Source of the DNA: UBA6163 sp031411655
GTDB lineage: Bacteria; Planctomycetota; Planctomycetia; Pirellulales; Pirellulaceae
DNA length: 64,000 nt
Direction: 5' to 3'
Assembly: GCA_031411655.1 (NCBI GenBank)
Contig: JANOBM010000056.1
Span: 62,001 to 126,000 of the forward strand
Part shown: piece after piece, positions 18,027 through 26,839 of the stretch
Layout: every line of letters begins with the position of its first letter
How positions within the stretch are numbered: the stretch's first letter is position 1
Made by a program: the position numbers and the translations under genes
The notes under the pieces: generated by a model
What the model saw: only the letters and a program-made list of their open reading frames with translations
Databases searched by the model: none
What the model was told of the DNA's origin: nothing

Positions 18027-20141
18027 TTAGGGGGAGGATGGTTTAACACGAATCGCGAGGCCGGCCGCATGCTCTGGCTTGCCTTCGCGCGAGACAAACA
18101 GAGTTGGCTTGTCGCCTGATGAAGTTCGGACCAGCAAGAGGGTGACAGTGTCTTTCGCTTGTCGAACATAGTCATCTAATGCGGAACCAAAAATCCTAAT
18201 TTGATCGGGTTGATCATCTCGTGAACCGCCAATGTTATCGAATTCAACTTGCCCCAGAAACGGAAGGGACTCGGTATTCATCGCGGACGGGGATGTTGAC
18301 CAACTTAAATGGGCGTCACCTTTCTCGACCCAATCCGCTGCAAGACCTTCTGAAATTCCATAAGCGTTAAGCGTCGATCTCCCCTGGAAACTATCTTTGG
18401 CAACTGTCAGCAGTAGCACCGCACGATCCAGCTGTGCATCGCTGGGAATCAAGCCACTCAAGTCAAACCTCAGATACGTGTGCTCCAGTGTAGGCTCGTT
18501 ATTAACGGTGTGCAAATGAGTCGAAACAAAAGCACGACCTCCGAAATCTTCATCCGAGCCTTTGCGAACAAACGTGTCCCCGCCCCTGCCCTGCCCTACT
18601 CGTTGCGTCTGAAATCCTAGCAACTCACCGCTCACTAAGTTCTCAACGATCGAGAATTGTGACGTCACTTGGTGAACCACGGCACCTTCAGGGGACTGCA
18701 ATTCAAAAGTGACGTTGTAGTCGCCAAGCGGTAAAGCATCAGTACCGAACTGGATCTCGACGGTTCCGGTTTGGCTCATGGCTGGAAGTTGTGCGGGGCT
18801 TAGTTTTCTTGGAAATGCGGGGGCGGGACGGCGTAACTCTCGATCTCGCTCTATGTACGCTCGCACCTGGGCAATAAATTTCGCTCGCGAATAAATGACT
18901 CGTGGATCTGCGGTGCGATCGACTGAGGTGTTGTTCAGTTGCACTTTGAAGCGGGCAGGCTGCCCCATGGGAACGGCCACCGAACCGGCTACATCACCGA
19001 GTTGAAGCGGTCGGAGTGTCGATGCCAAAATCGCTCGCTCCACAACCGGCTTTTTGATATCCATCGGTTTATTAGCGATTTTACGCTGATTCAACAAAAA
19101 CCATAATCCGATCACCAGCATCACGGATGCACTGGCTAGGGAACCCCAGATCAACGCTTTGTTCGGATGTTTGCTTGATTTACTTTTCGAGTTGGTCGTC
19201 TGCGGATTGGCTGCAGATGAAGGCGGCGACGCCGTGACGATCTGCATCGCAGCGCGGGAGTGGTCGTTAATGGCTTTCATCGTTTCCTCGACCACGGCCT
19301 CAAGCTTCTTTGCAGATCGTATTCGCTCGCAAGGTTCTTTTGCGATCAGTTGCATGATTAGATCTGCATACGGTCGGGGAAGGTTCTTGTTAATCTCATC
19401 GGGCCGCTCCGGAACATGTGCAATGATTTTTATCAGTTGTTCAGGTACGGTCTTCGCAGGGAAAGGTAGTCGGCCGCAACACAACTCGTAAAGCACGACT
19501 CCAACGCTATAGAGATCGCTTCGATCGTCAAGCGGTTCGCTCTGCGCTTGCTCCGGCGAAAGATAGCCGGGAGTGCCAACAACGGCCCCACGACTTGAGA
19601 GTGAATCGGAAGGACCGATTGCTAGTGCCAATCCAAAATCGAGGATTTTTACTCGGCCTGTGGGTTCCTCAATCCAAATGTTTGCTGGTTTAATGTCGCG
19701 ATGAACGATGCCGCGGGCGTGGGCAGCTGCCAGGCCGCTGGCGATCTGTCTGGCGTAGGAAAAAATTTCGTCAAAGCTAAGTTGTACATTTTCCTGGGTC
19801 ACCTTTTCGAGTGAGTGTCCTCGTAATAGCTCCATGGCCAGGAATGGCATGCCTGCCGTTTCTCCTACTTCGAAAACGGTCACGACGTTATCGTGCCTAA
19901 TCGCAGCCATCGCTCTCGCTTCGTGGATAAACCGCTTGCGGCTCTGCGCCGTGTTGGTGAATCGCTTGTGCATGACCTTCAGCGCGACGATCCGCTCCAG
20001 TCTCGTGTCTTCGGCACGGAACACCTGCCCCATTCCACCACGGCCAATTGCGGAAAGAATGCGATACGCCCCCAGCCGCCCGATCTCCTCGGGAAGCTGG
20101 GGCGGTTCAAGGTAGTCGAAAGTTTCAGTGCCAGAAGACAT
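18027..20141 (-). CDS. Membrane Ser/Thr protein kinase with DNRLRE-like extracytoplasmic domain
   Basis: A 704-residue Hanks-type kinase. The N-terminal kinase domain (about residues 20-285) has the Gly loop AIGRGGMGQVFRAED, the Lys in IVALKVMHKR, the catalytic HRDIKPANI, the DFG motif in VKILDFGLALA and the APE-like GTPGYLSPEQ. A Lys/Ser-rich linker leads to one membrane segment (ALIWGSLASASVMLVIGLWF) at about residue 330-350. The outside part first carries a domain with NYNVTFELQ-type beta strands, then a C-terminal DNRLRE/CBM96-like domain: DTFVRKGSDEDFGGRAF, HTYLRFDLSGL, LLLTVAKD and AYGISEGLAADWVEKGDAH. DNRLRE domains occur in carbohydrate-active secreted proteins, so sensing of polysaccharide or cell wall is plausible but unproven. 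It is co-oriented with the sigma-like gene just downstream. Confidence 0.88.
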   Translation of the reverse strand: MSSGTETFDYLEPPQLPEEIGRLGAYRILSAIGRGGMGQVFRAEDTRLERIVALKVMHKRFTNTAQSRKRFIHEARAMAAIRHDNVVTVFEVGETAGMPFLAMELLRGHSLEKVTQENVQLSFDEIFSYARQIASGLAAAHARGIVHRDIKPANIWIEEPTGRVKILDFGLALAIGPSDSLSSRGAVVGTPGYLSPEQAQSEPLDDRSDLYSVGVVLYELCCGRLPFPAKTVPEQLIKIIAHVPERPDEINKNLPRPYADLIMQLIAKEPCERIRSAKKLEAVVEETMKAINDHSRAAMQIVTASPPSSAANPQTTNSKSKSSKHPNKALIWGSLASASVMLVIGLWFLLNQRKIANKPMDIKKPVVERAILASTLRPLQLGDVAGSVAVPMGQPARFKVQLNNTSVDRTADPRVIYSRAKFIAQVRAYIERDRELRRPAPAFPRKLSPAQLPAMSQTGTVEIQFGTDALPLGDYNVTFELQSPEGAVVHQVTSQFSIVENLVSGELLGFQTQRVGQGRGGDTFVRKGSDEDFGGRAFVSTHLHTVNNEPTLEHTYLRFDLSGLIPSDAQLDRAVLLLTVAKDSFQGRSTLNAYGISEGLAADWVEKGDAHLSWSTSPSAMNTESLPFLGQVEFDNIGGSRDDQPDQIRIFGSALDDYVRQAKDTVTLLLVRTSSGDKPTLFVSREGKPEHAAGLAIRVKPSSP

Positions 20142-20604
20142 CGAATGTTTGTCGCCGTTTGCTACTAGATCGTGCGAAAACCAACCGGAGCGGTCGGAAA
20201 ACTATGGAGGGTAAACTCGGCGGACATAGCAACAACAGACGCATGGATCAGGGATCTAGCTCGCTGTCCGTACAGTGACAGTGAGTATGGTTTTGAGTTT
20301 GGAACGAAGCCATCGGCCTGTAGTGTAGATCGTTGCGCTCTTAAAGTCACGCGGCGCGAGATTGACCCGGTGATTCTTTCACCGATTCCCTTCAATTAGC
20401 ATTTGGCGATTAGCAGCAAGCGTTCACGCCAAACTCGGTAAATAATCGATTTGCGATTCAGGTGCCGCAGAGCGTATCGGGAAAGTGGGAGGCCGGTGTT
20501 CGGTCTGCGACGGCCACAGGTAGCGAGGGCTTTAGCATCGCCAAGAAGCGGAAATGCTCGCTACAAAATGACCAGATGAGGCGCCAACGACTCGTTTTTG
20601 ATCG
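20142..20604. other. Intergenic stretch, no gene supported
   Basis: About 460 bases between the kinase start and the FHA-GGDEF stop. Short open frames on both strands (for example 20165-20395 minus and 20462-20647 plus) have no export signal, no family motif and no clear ribosome-binding site. The 3' side of this stretch presumably carries the kinase promoter; I see no clear consensus. Confidence 0.5.
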
Positions 20605-21783
20605 CTACCCGACAACTCGATTTCGTCCCCAACGCTTTGCTTTGTAGAGATTCTCATCTGCAAGATGCAATAGTTCGTCACTTGACCGCAAGTCGCCAGG
20701 GTTGAGACACGACAACCCAAAACTTGCCGTGATGCTTAATGGCCCTGCTGTTGTTTTAAAGGGCGTGGCTGCGACGGTCAGACGGTTTCGTTCGGCAATG
20801 GCGAGGGCATCTAAGCGTTTGGTTGAACAAAGCACTAAACAGAATTCTTCGCCCCCATAGCGGGCCAATAGATCATCGTCTCGCGAAATGCGTAACACAC
20901 GGGCACCGAATTCGCGCAGGACTTCATCACCTATCAGATGGCCAAACGTATCATTGACCTTTTTAAAATGATCGATGTCGAGCATCAACACGGAAAGTGT
21001 CTCCCGTTGCCGGCTGGCTCGGGCAATTTCACGGCGTAGCGATTCAAGGAGATATCGCTTATTCATCGCGCCTGTTAACGCGTCTCGGGTCATCGCAGAG
21101 TACACGGTTTCGTGATACTTGGATTCGACACTTCCGGCCGATAGAAACTTGAAGATGTACGTACCTATCTGAAGCGTATCGCCGGAACGCAGTAAGGTCT
21201 CTTTGATCTTTACTTCGTTGACGAGTGTACCGTTCATACTGGCGAGGTCTCGCAATCGATAACCTGACGAGTCACGGATGAACTCGGCGTGCTGGCGAGA
21301 TATACTAGCATCGGCGAGAACTAGGTCAGCCGACGAGTCACGTCCAACCACCCAGCGTTCCGCCTCCAGTAGCATCATTCCGTTGACAACTTCGGAGGGA
21401 TAAATCTGGACGAGACAGCATTCTTCGCTCGCAGCCTTGGGCCTTGATTTACCCACTTGCTGCCGTATTGTTTCACCCGACCCATCGCCTTTCAACGGTT
21501 CGATCAGGCGACAAAGGCTACCGGAAAAACTGTTTTGAGTAAGTATCGACATAAGTTGGTCGCCAGTGAGAACTCGACAATTCGGTACCACCGTCACTTG
21601 CGGCATATCAGTACAACGATGGCAGTTGAAATCTTTCAAAGGTGGGTCACGGATTGGAGGCTGGTAGTAAACGTCCACCACTATTCCGGCAATGGCGAAC
21701 GTCGCACATGCAAGGATAATTAAGAAAAACGTTTGTGCGGGTCGTATCGCCTGCGTTGGCAGCAGGTCCCGGCGAAGAACCAT
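20605..21783 (-). CDS. FHA-GGDEF diguanylate cyclase
   Basis: This protein makes cyclic di-GMP and carries a phosphothreonine-binding FHA domain. Numbering from ATG 21783, the FHA domain spans about 126-215 with GRDSSADLVL, SISRQHAEF and LASMNGTLVN (the GR, SxxH and NG hallmarks). The GGDEF domain spans about 230-390 with DALTGAMNKRYLLESL, VLMLDIDHFKKVNDTFGH, active-site GGEEF at 310-314 and an RDDD inhibitory I-site at 301-304. Both the active and feedback sites are therefore intact. The first 60 residues contain a hydrophobic segment (FFLIILACATFAIAGIVV), but one N-in membrane helix would place FHA and GGDEF outside the cell. A shorter cytoplasmic form starting at ATG 21552 (MSILTQNSF) is a serious alternative. 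The gene lies between two Ser/Thr kinase genes on the same strand. Confidence 0.88.
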   Translation of the reverse strand: MVLRRDLLPTQAIRPAQTFFLIILACATFAIAGIVVDVYYQPPIRDPPLKDFNCHRCTDMPQVTVVPNCRVLTGDQLMSILTQNSFSGSLCRLIEPLKGDGSGETIRQQVGKSRPKAASEECCLVQIYPSEVVNGMMLLEAERWVVGRDSSADLVLADASISRQHAEFIRDSSGYRLRDLASMNGTLVNEVKIKETLLRSGDTLQIGTYIFKFLSAGSVESKYHETVYSAMTRDALTGAMNKRYLLESLRREIARASRQRETLSVLMLDIDHFKKVNDTFGHLIGDEVLREFGARVLRISRDDDLLARYGGEEFCLVLCSTKRLDALAIAERNRLTVAATPFKTTAGPLSITASFGLSCLNPGDLRSSDELLHLADENLYKAKRWGRNRVVG

Positions 21784-21850
21784 TTTCCGGCTACGGTACG
21801 AAAATCGGAACTCGGGAAGCAGTAATCACTAAACCGTATCGATGACGAAT

Positions 21851-21874
21851 GCCCTTCCCATTGCCCTTCCCATT
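21851..21874. repeat. 12-bp tandem repeat, two copies
   Basis: GCCCTTCCCATT occurs at 21851-21862 and 21863-21874 in the 188-base spacer between the second kinase stop and the FHA-GGDEF start. A small overlapping minus-strand frame here (21791-22099) is not a convincing gene. Confidence 0.75.
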
Positions 21875-21971
21875 GCTCGTATCTGCTTGGCCGTGTCTGC
21901 GACTCTCCTTGAGTTGTTGTGGATGTTCTTTGGGAACGCCGTGGATTGGTGGTAGGTTTGCCGTGGACGTT

Positions 21972-24900
21972 TTAGTTTTGGGGCAAGATGGTAATGAGCG
22001 TCTGGAGGTTGTTCTCGAGTTGTAGTATGCGATGTGCGTGCTCCGGATCGAACGCGGTCCCCTTGATGACGTCAAGTTGTCTGTCTGCGGCAACAACATG
22101 GCTCCGCGCTGAGTGTTGATCTTGCAATACGAGTTGCAAGCTCGCCCCTTCGATGAAGTTTCGAGTCCACTCCATTCGATCGACGGTGGTTGCGAGTTGG
22201 TGATCCTCCAGGGTCTGATACGCCATGTTCGCTGCGTCGAAGTGTGATGCTGCCAAGTCGGGACTCGTTCGTGCCAGTACGGACGCGAGCGATGCTTGGG
22301 CCTCTGCTAGTTGTCTGAGATTATCGGCGACAGCCTCTTGACGCTGTGCTTCCTGATAAGGAGACACAGAGTGCTTCAAGGCCCTTTTGGCTTCTCCACG
22401 GATGTCGGGTGAAACAGTGCCGATCAACGTGTCGACGGTGCGTTGAGCCGATGGGAAATTCGTATAGTAAAACGAATCTGCATCGAGCATTCGCCATGCG
22501 GTCTGTAACTCGGAGATGGCGATTCGGTATTGGTGAGCAACTTCTTGATATTGTACTGACTGAGCCTGGGTGGAGGCCTGAGTGATGCACTTGGCTCGCT
22601 TCATTCTTGCATAAGCTAACGATTGAAGCCGATCGGGACGCGGGTCATTTGATTGGAGCGATTTTTCAAGATCGGCAACCAGGGTTGCCCACACGTCGCT
22701 TGCCTTTTCATAATCGCCCTGCCCTTCATACGCTAACCCTAGTTCTCTCTGTGTCATCTCGGAAAGACGCAGGTCACTCAGCTTGCCTCGACGGTTTGTC
22801 AGCCATCGAGCCCAAGTCACAGCACGGGTGAAACTCGCAAGCTGGTCATGCAATAAGGCATCGTTGTTTAGGCGATCATGGGTCGCAAGTTCAAGCCTGG
22901 TAAGAGCGGATACAACTCGATAGGTGAGGTCAGTCGCCTTTTTCTTTTCAGAGGAAGACACCGCGTTGAATGGGTCTACGCGTTCGAGATAATTGGTTAG
23001 CCATCGACGATGGGTTTGAAGATCGTTGTCGTACGTCGCCATCGGCGATTTGGCGAACCCTTGCTCATGATTGGTTTCAGCACTGGCGATCAATCGCAAG
23101 CCGATTGCAGAATTGATCTTCTGCAGACGGACATAGCCACGAAACTCGCCAATTGCATTAACCGACTCGGCATCCTCCACCGAGTTGAGCGGGTCAGCGA
23201 ACGGGGTTTGCTCGAGGACAGCGGCGAGTTCACTGGCAAGTAAGTAGCTTCGTATCGCTTCGGTATCTCGTTTGGTCAAACGGTAAAGATCGCCAAGACG
23301 AACGAGGCATTTTGATTGCTCGAGTTTCAGGACAAGTTCAGGGCTGACCGACGTTAGTAAAGTGGTCGGATGATATTGCGAGCGGACAAGGGTGGATGAC
23401 TCTTCGGCTATTTTTTCATATTGCTTAATCGCTTGTGCAATCATTTCAGCCCGGATTGACTGCAGTCCAGGATAGAATTCCAGTGATTCGCTGAGATCAA
23501 CCAACCAAGCATCGGTGGCGTCGCGCGCCTCGCTTAAAGATTGAATTGCTGAGTGATTCGCAATTTGGGTCTCAAGATGGGCCGCTTGCTCATTTTGGTG
23601 AGCGCGATGTACGACCGATGCGGTAACGATCGAAGCTGCAAGCAAAATAAGGGTCGATATCGACGCTGTCATGACGATCGTTCGGTGACAACGACACCAA
23701 CGATAGACTCGCTCAATCGGCGATTCCTTGTAAGCGGAAACGAGCTCGCCGGCCATGTAGCGACGGACATCGTCGGCGAGCAGTTGAGCTGACGTATAAC
23801 GTTTCGTTGGATCCAAAGACATTGCGGATTGGCAAATGGCTGCGAGCGGTTTAGACGTAGACTTCTGAGGGAGCATGGGAGAGTCCCAAATCCCCATACG
23901 AACTCGCGTTAGGATTTCGTTTGTGTCGAAACCGGCGTGTGGATTTCGGCCAACGATGATTTCGTAAAGGATTACGCCCAACGAAAAAATATCTGAACTC
24001 GCATCCAGTTCATCAACTTCGCCTCTGGCTTGTTCAGGTGACATGTAGGCTGGCGTGCCAACGATCGTCCCTTGAGATGTCGGTTGGTGAGATGTCGGTT
24101 GGTGAGATTCCAGTAAAGCCCCCGTCGTTTGGCTGACCGATGCAATTTGATCGATTGCGCGCTTCGCATCACAGAGCATCTCCGTAGTGCATCGGCCCTT
24201 TGGCTTGTCACATGGAGAACCCGCTTGACCGAATCGTTTGGCGAGTCCCCAATCGACGACGATGGTCTCGCCGAACCCACCGACCATCACGTTGGCAGGT
24301 TTTAGGTCCCTATGAATGATGCCGCGTTGGTGAGCGTAGGCGACTGCGTTACAAATGTGGATAAAGCGATCCAGTAGCGGGACGAGCGCCGCGTAGAGTG
24401 TGCTCGCCGTCCATCGGTGGTTAGCATGGGATGCTGCTGCGTGTTGGTCGCGAATATGCTTTCTAAGCGTGTCACCCTCGAGCAGTTTCATGACGTAATA
24501 CGACTCGCCACTGTCTGCTGTTCCGAGTTCGTGCACCGGAACGACTCCTGGGTGCTGGAGTTGGCTAGTGATTTTTGCCTCGTGCAGAAATCGTTGGCGC
24601 ATATCATGAGTGACTAGCGTCGAGCCACCAATTCGCTTAACGGCAACTTCTCGTTCGAGCTGTCGATCGATGACACGGTCCACGACACCCCATCCCCCGC
24701 GCCCCAATTCTGCGACTCGATCGTATCGGTCGGATGGCTCGTTAGAGGACTTCGATTGTGTTCCCACTGAAAGTTGTGACAATCCACCGGACGAGTTCGG
24801 CTGGTAGATCGGTCCTTGCGCCTTGCCAGATTGAGGAGGTGTTGCGTCTGCGCCTTGAGAGCATTGGGATGCCGATTTTGAGGGTGATGGCGGTAGCAGT

Positions 24901-25037
24901 GGCAATGAGGTATTTACGGCTTGGAACGGTATTCGTGTGAGATTGTCATTGCCGAAGCTGTCGATCGGATCGACTTTCGTGGTGGCGTAGGGATCTTTGC
25001 TGGTCATCTGGCTGGGTTCACAAGTGTTTTGATCCAC
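21972..25037 (-). CDS. Large membrane Ser/Thr protein kinase with helical C-terminal region
   Basis: A 1021-residue planctomycete-type kinase. A disordered N-terminus of about 110 residues precedes the kinase domain: Gly loop ELGRGGWGVVDRVID, Lys in EVAVKRIGG, VVPVHELGTAD, catalytic HRDLKPANVMV and VDWGLAKR, where the usual DFG is DWG, as in many planctomycete Pkn proteins. GTPAYMSPEQARGE closes the activation segment. An insert with tandem SHQPT copies lies before it. One membrane helix (TASISTLILLAASIVTASVV) is near residue 450-475. The outside region of about 540 residues is all helical in appearance, with TPR-like spacing (AQAIKQYEKIAEES, LAYEGQGDYEKASDVWATL). It is the first gene of the minus-strand signalling block and divergent from sdaA. 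The substrate is unknown. Confidence 0.87.
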   Translation of the reverse strand: MDQNTCEPSQMTSKDPYATTKVDPIDSFGNDNLTRIPFQAVNTSLPLLPPSPSKSASQCSQGADATPPQSGKAQGPIYQPNSSGGLSQLSVGTQSKSSNEPSDRYDRVAELGRGGWGVVDRVIDRQLEREVAVKRIGGSTLVTHDMRQRFLHEAKITSQLQHPGVVPVHELGTADSGESYYVMKLLEGDTLRKHIRDQHAAASHANHRWTASTLYAALVPLLDRFIHICNAVAYAHQRGIIHRDLKPANVMVGGFGETIVVDWGLAKRFGQAGSPCDKPKGRCTTEMLCDAKRAIDQIASVSQTTGALLESHQPTSHQPTSQGTIVGTPAYMSPEQARGEVDELDASSDIFSLGVILYEIIVGRNPHAGFDTNEILTRVRMGIWDSPMLPQKSTSKPLAAICQSAMSLDPTKRYTSAQLLADDVRRYMAGELVSAYKESPIERVYRWCRCHRTIVMTASISTLILLAASIVTASVVHRAHQNEQAAHLETQIANHSAIQSLSEARDATDAWLVDLSESLEFYPGLQSIRAEMIAQAIKQYEKIAEESSTLVRSQYHPTTLLTSVSPELVLKLEQSKCLVRLGDLYRLTKRDTEAIRSYLLASELAAVLEQTPFADPLNSVEDAESVNAIGEFRGYVRLQKINSAIGLRLIASAETNHEQGFAKSPMATYDNDLQTHRRWLTNYLERVDPFNAVSSSEKKKATDLTYRVVSALTRLELATHDRLNNDALLHDQLASFTRAVTWARWLTNRRGKLSDLRLSEMTQRELGLAYEGQGDYEKASDVWATLVADLEKSLQSNDPRPDRLQSLAYARMKRAKCITQASTQAQSVQYQEVAHQYRIAISELQTAWRMLDADSFYYTNFPSAQRTVDTLIGTVSPDIRGEAKRALKHSVSPYQEAQRQEAVADNLRQLAEAQASLASVLARTSPDLAASHFDAANMAYQTLEDHQLATTVDRMEWTRNFIEGASLQLVLQDQHSARSHVVAADRQLDVIKGTAFDPEHAHRILQLENNLQTLITILPQN
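24074..24103. repeat. 15-bp in-frame tandem repeat inside the kinase gene
   Basis: GAGATGTCGGTTGGT occurs twice (24074-24088 and 24089-24103) and encodes the doubled SHQPT in the loop of the second kinase just before GTPAYMSPEQ. It keeps the frame and is probably variable between strains. Confidence 0.8.
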
Positions 25038-25374
25038 GCAGGATGGCTGGTTCTTGGTGGAGAGATGTCCGCCCGAACGTGTTTCTCTATCGGGGCTTGC
25101 GTCGAGTCTCGAAGGACCTACCTACCCTTATTTTTCATCGGCGCTAGGGACGGGCGTTCGGGGCATTCCGTGCCGGATCCGCGAACGTTGATTCTGAAAA
25201 CCTACGTCGAACCAGCGCCGATGCACTTTCCTTGCGAACTGAAAATAAATTTTCGGTTCATTTTACTTTGGTGCCCCGTGTCTCGGCGTCGGAGAGGTCC
25301 TGCGTTCTAATGCGGGTGGAGTGCCGCAGGCGGTGTATGTCGACTTTTTCTCGGGTCACTTCAGGAGTTACAAA
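25038..25374. other. Divergent promoter region between kinase and sdaA
   Basis: A 337-base stretch with no supported gene; the plus-strand frame 24921-25310 runs antisense through the kinase start and lacks protein-like composition. It must contain the promoters of both divergent genes. The one clear structure in it is the inverted repeat at 25236-25259. Confidence 0.55.
25236..25259. promoter_or_regulatory. Inverted repeat, possible operator upstream of sdaA
   Basis: GAACTGAAAAT (25236-25246), a 2-base spacer AA, and ATTTTCGGTTC (25249-25259) form an 11+2+11 inverted repeat with a single mismatch, which would be a G-U pair in RNA. It lies 115 bases before the sdaA start and about 200 bases before the kinase start. 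The shape suits a dimeric repressor site. No T-run follows, so it is not a typical terminator. Confidence 0.45.
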
Positions 25375-26766
25375 ATGTCTTGGATTGGTGTGTTTGACTT
25401 ATTCAAGATCGGAGTGGGGCCAAGTAGCTCGCACACGGTTGGTCCGATGATTGCGTCCCTCCGTTTCGCTCTGGAACTTGACTCTCTTAACCTGCTTCAC
25501 CTGACATCGAGTTTGCGGGTGGAGCTATTTGGTTCACTCGCGTTGACGGGCGTTGGGCATGCGACCGATTCAGCGGTACTGATGGGCCTCCTCGGCGAGC
25601 ATCCAGAAACGATAGATCCAGCGTTGATTATTCCGAGAAAACAATCGATTGTGGTTTCCAAACGATTGCGAATACTCGATCGGCGAGAGATTGACTTTGA
25701 TCCTTCGACCGAACTTATCTTTCATCGAGACAAGTTCCTGCCTGAACATCCGAATGCGATGAGGTTTACTGCATTTGATTCCAGTGGCCAAACACTTCTT
25801 TTTCAGCAATCGTATTCGGTGGGAGGTGGCTTTGTCGTGATCGAAGGGAAAGACAACTTAGTATCGCCGGGCTCCGATAGCCAGGCTGAGATTCCCTTCG
25901 CGTACACATCGGCGAATGATCTATTGTCTCACTGCAAACGCACTGGTTTGAGCATTAGCCAGATCGTACAACGCAATGAGTTGGTCTACTGTGACGAGGC
26001 GGAGATCACGAAGCGATTGGATAAAATTTGGCAAGTGATGGAGGAGAGCATTGCCCGCGGAAGCGAAGCGACCGGAGTCCTGCCTGGGGGACTCGGTGTG
26101 CGGCGTCGGGCGAATCACCTCTTAAAGCGACTGACTGCATCCACGCCGGATCAAGGTATCCTGGATCCGATGCGATACATGGATTGGGTCACGCTTTTCG
26201 CTCTAGCCGTCAATGAGGAAAATGCAGCAGGCGGCCGAGTGGTGACAGCGCCAACCAACGGCGCAGCCGGAGTGGTCCCTGCAGTGATGGCCTATTACCA
26301 GCGTTTTATTGCGGGGAGTTGTCGGGAAGGCCTGCATGATTTCTTGCGTACCGCGGCGGCAATTGGGTCCCTCTATAAACGCAATGCATCGCTATCAGCG
26401 GCAGAAATGGGGTGCCAAGGAGAGGTCGGAGTCGCCTGCTCCATGGCTGCCGGTGGGCTGGCGGCCGTGATGGGAGGGACGCCCGAGCAAATCGAAAATG
26501 CAGCGGAAATTGGTATGGAACACAATCTCGGATTGACCTGTGATCCGGTCGGTGGATTGGTTCAAGTGCCTTGCATTGAACGCAACACCATGGGAGCGAT
26601 CAAAGCGATCAATGCCGCTCGACTTGCCGTCCTTTACGGTGACGGCACTCATCGCGTTTCGCTCGATCGGGTCATTGAAACCATGCGACAAACGGGAGTG
26701 GACATGCAATCGAAGTACAAAGAGACCAGTCTTGGGGGACTCGCAGTCAACGTCATCAACTGCTGA
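25375..26766 (+). CDS. sdaA: L-serine ammonia-lyase, iron-sulphur type
   Basis: SdaA deaminates L-serine to pyruvate and ammonia with a [4Fe-4S] cluster. The beta-subunit-like N-terminus begins FDLFKIGVGPSSSHTVGPM, the family signature. The alpha part carries VTAPTNGAAGVVPAV and the cluster cysteines in MGCQGEVGVACSMAAGG, and GLTCDPVGGLVQVPCIERN completes the active site. The frame is open from GTG 25321, but ATG 25375 (MSWIGVFDLFK) has an AGGAG site at 25363-25367, 7 bases upstream, and matches the usual N-terminus, giving 463 residues, the normal length of the single-chain enzyme. It converges on leuA with a gap of about 70 bases. Confidence 0.95.
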   Translation: MSWIGVFDLFKIGVGPSSSHTVGPMIASLRFALELDSLNLLHLTSSLRVELFGSLALTGVGHATDSAVLMGLLGEHPETIDPALIIPRKQSIVVSKRLRILDRREIDFDPSTELIFHRDKFLPEHPNAMRFTAFDSSGQTLLFQQSYSVGGGFVVIEGKDNLVSPGSDSQAEIPFAYTSANDLLSHCKRTGLSISQIVQRNELVYCDEAEITKRLDKIWQVMEESIARGSEATGVLPGGLGVRRRANHLLKRLTASTPDQGILDPMRYMDWVTLFALAVNEENAAGGRVVTAPTNGAAGVVPAVMAYYQRFIAGSCREGLHDFLRTAAAIGSLYKRNASLSAAEMGCQGEVGVACSMAAGGLAAVMGGTPEQIENAAEIGMEHNLGLTCDPVGGLVQVPCIERNTMGAIKAINAARLAVLYGDGTHRVSLDRVIETMRQTGVDMQSKYKETSLGGLAVNVINC

Positions 26767-26799
26767 CCGTACATGCGGCATTGGGCCTTTGCCCTGCTG

Positions 26800-26830
26800 C
26801 CAAAATTGTCGAATTGGCCAAAATTGTCGG
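26800..26830. repeat. 12-bp direct repeat between sdaA and leuA
   Basis: CCAAAATTGTCG occurs at 26800-26811 and again at 26818-26829 in the convergent spacer. It has no apparent hairpin and is not a recognisable terminator. Confidence 0.7.
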
Positions 26831-26839
26831 AGTGTAGGA

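Noticed and set aside
21791..22099. Minus-strand frame of 102 codons between the FHA-GGDEF and second kinase genes
   Set aside because: Overlaps the kinase 3' end by 128 bases, has low-complexity Lys/Gly-rich content and contains the 12-bp tandem repeat.
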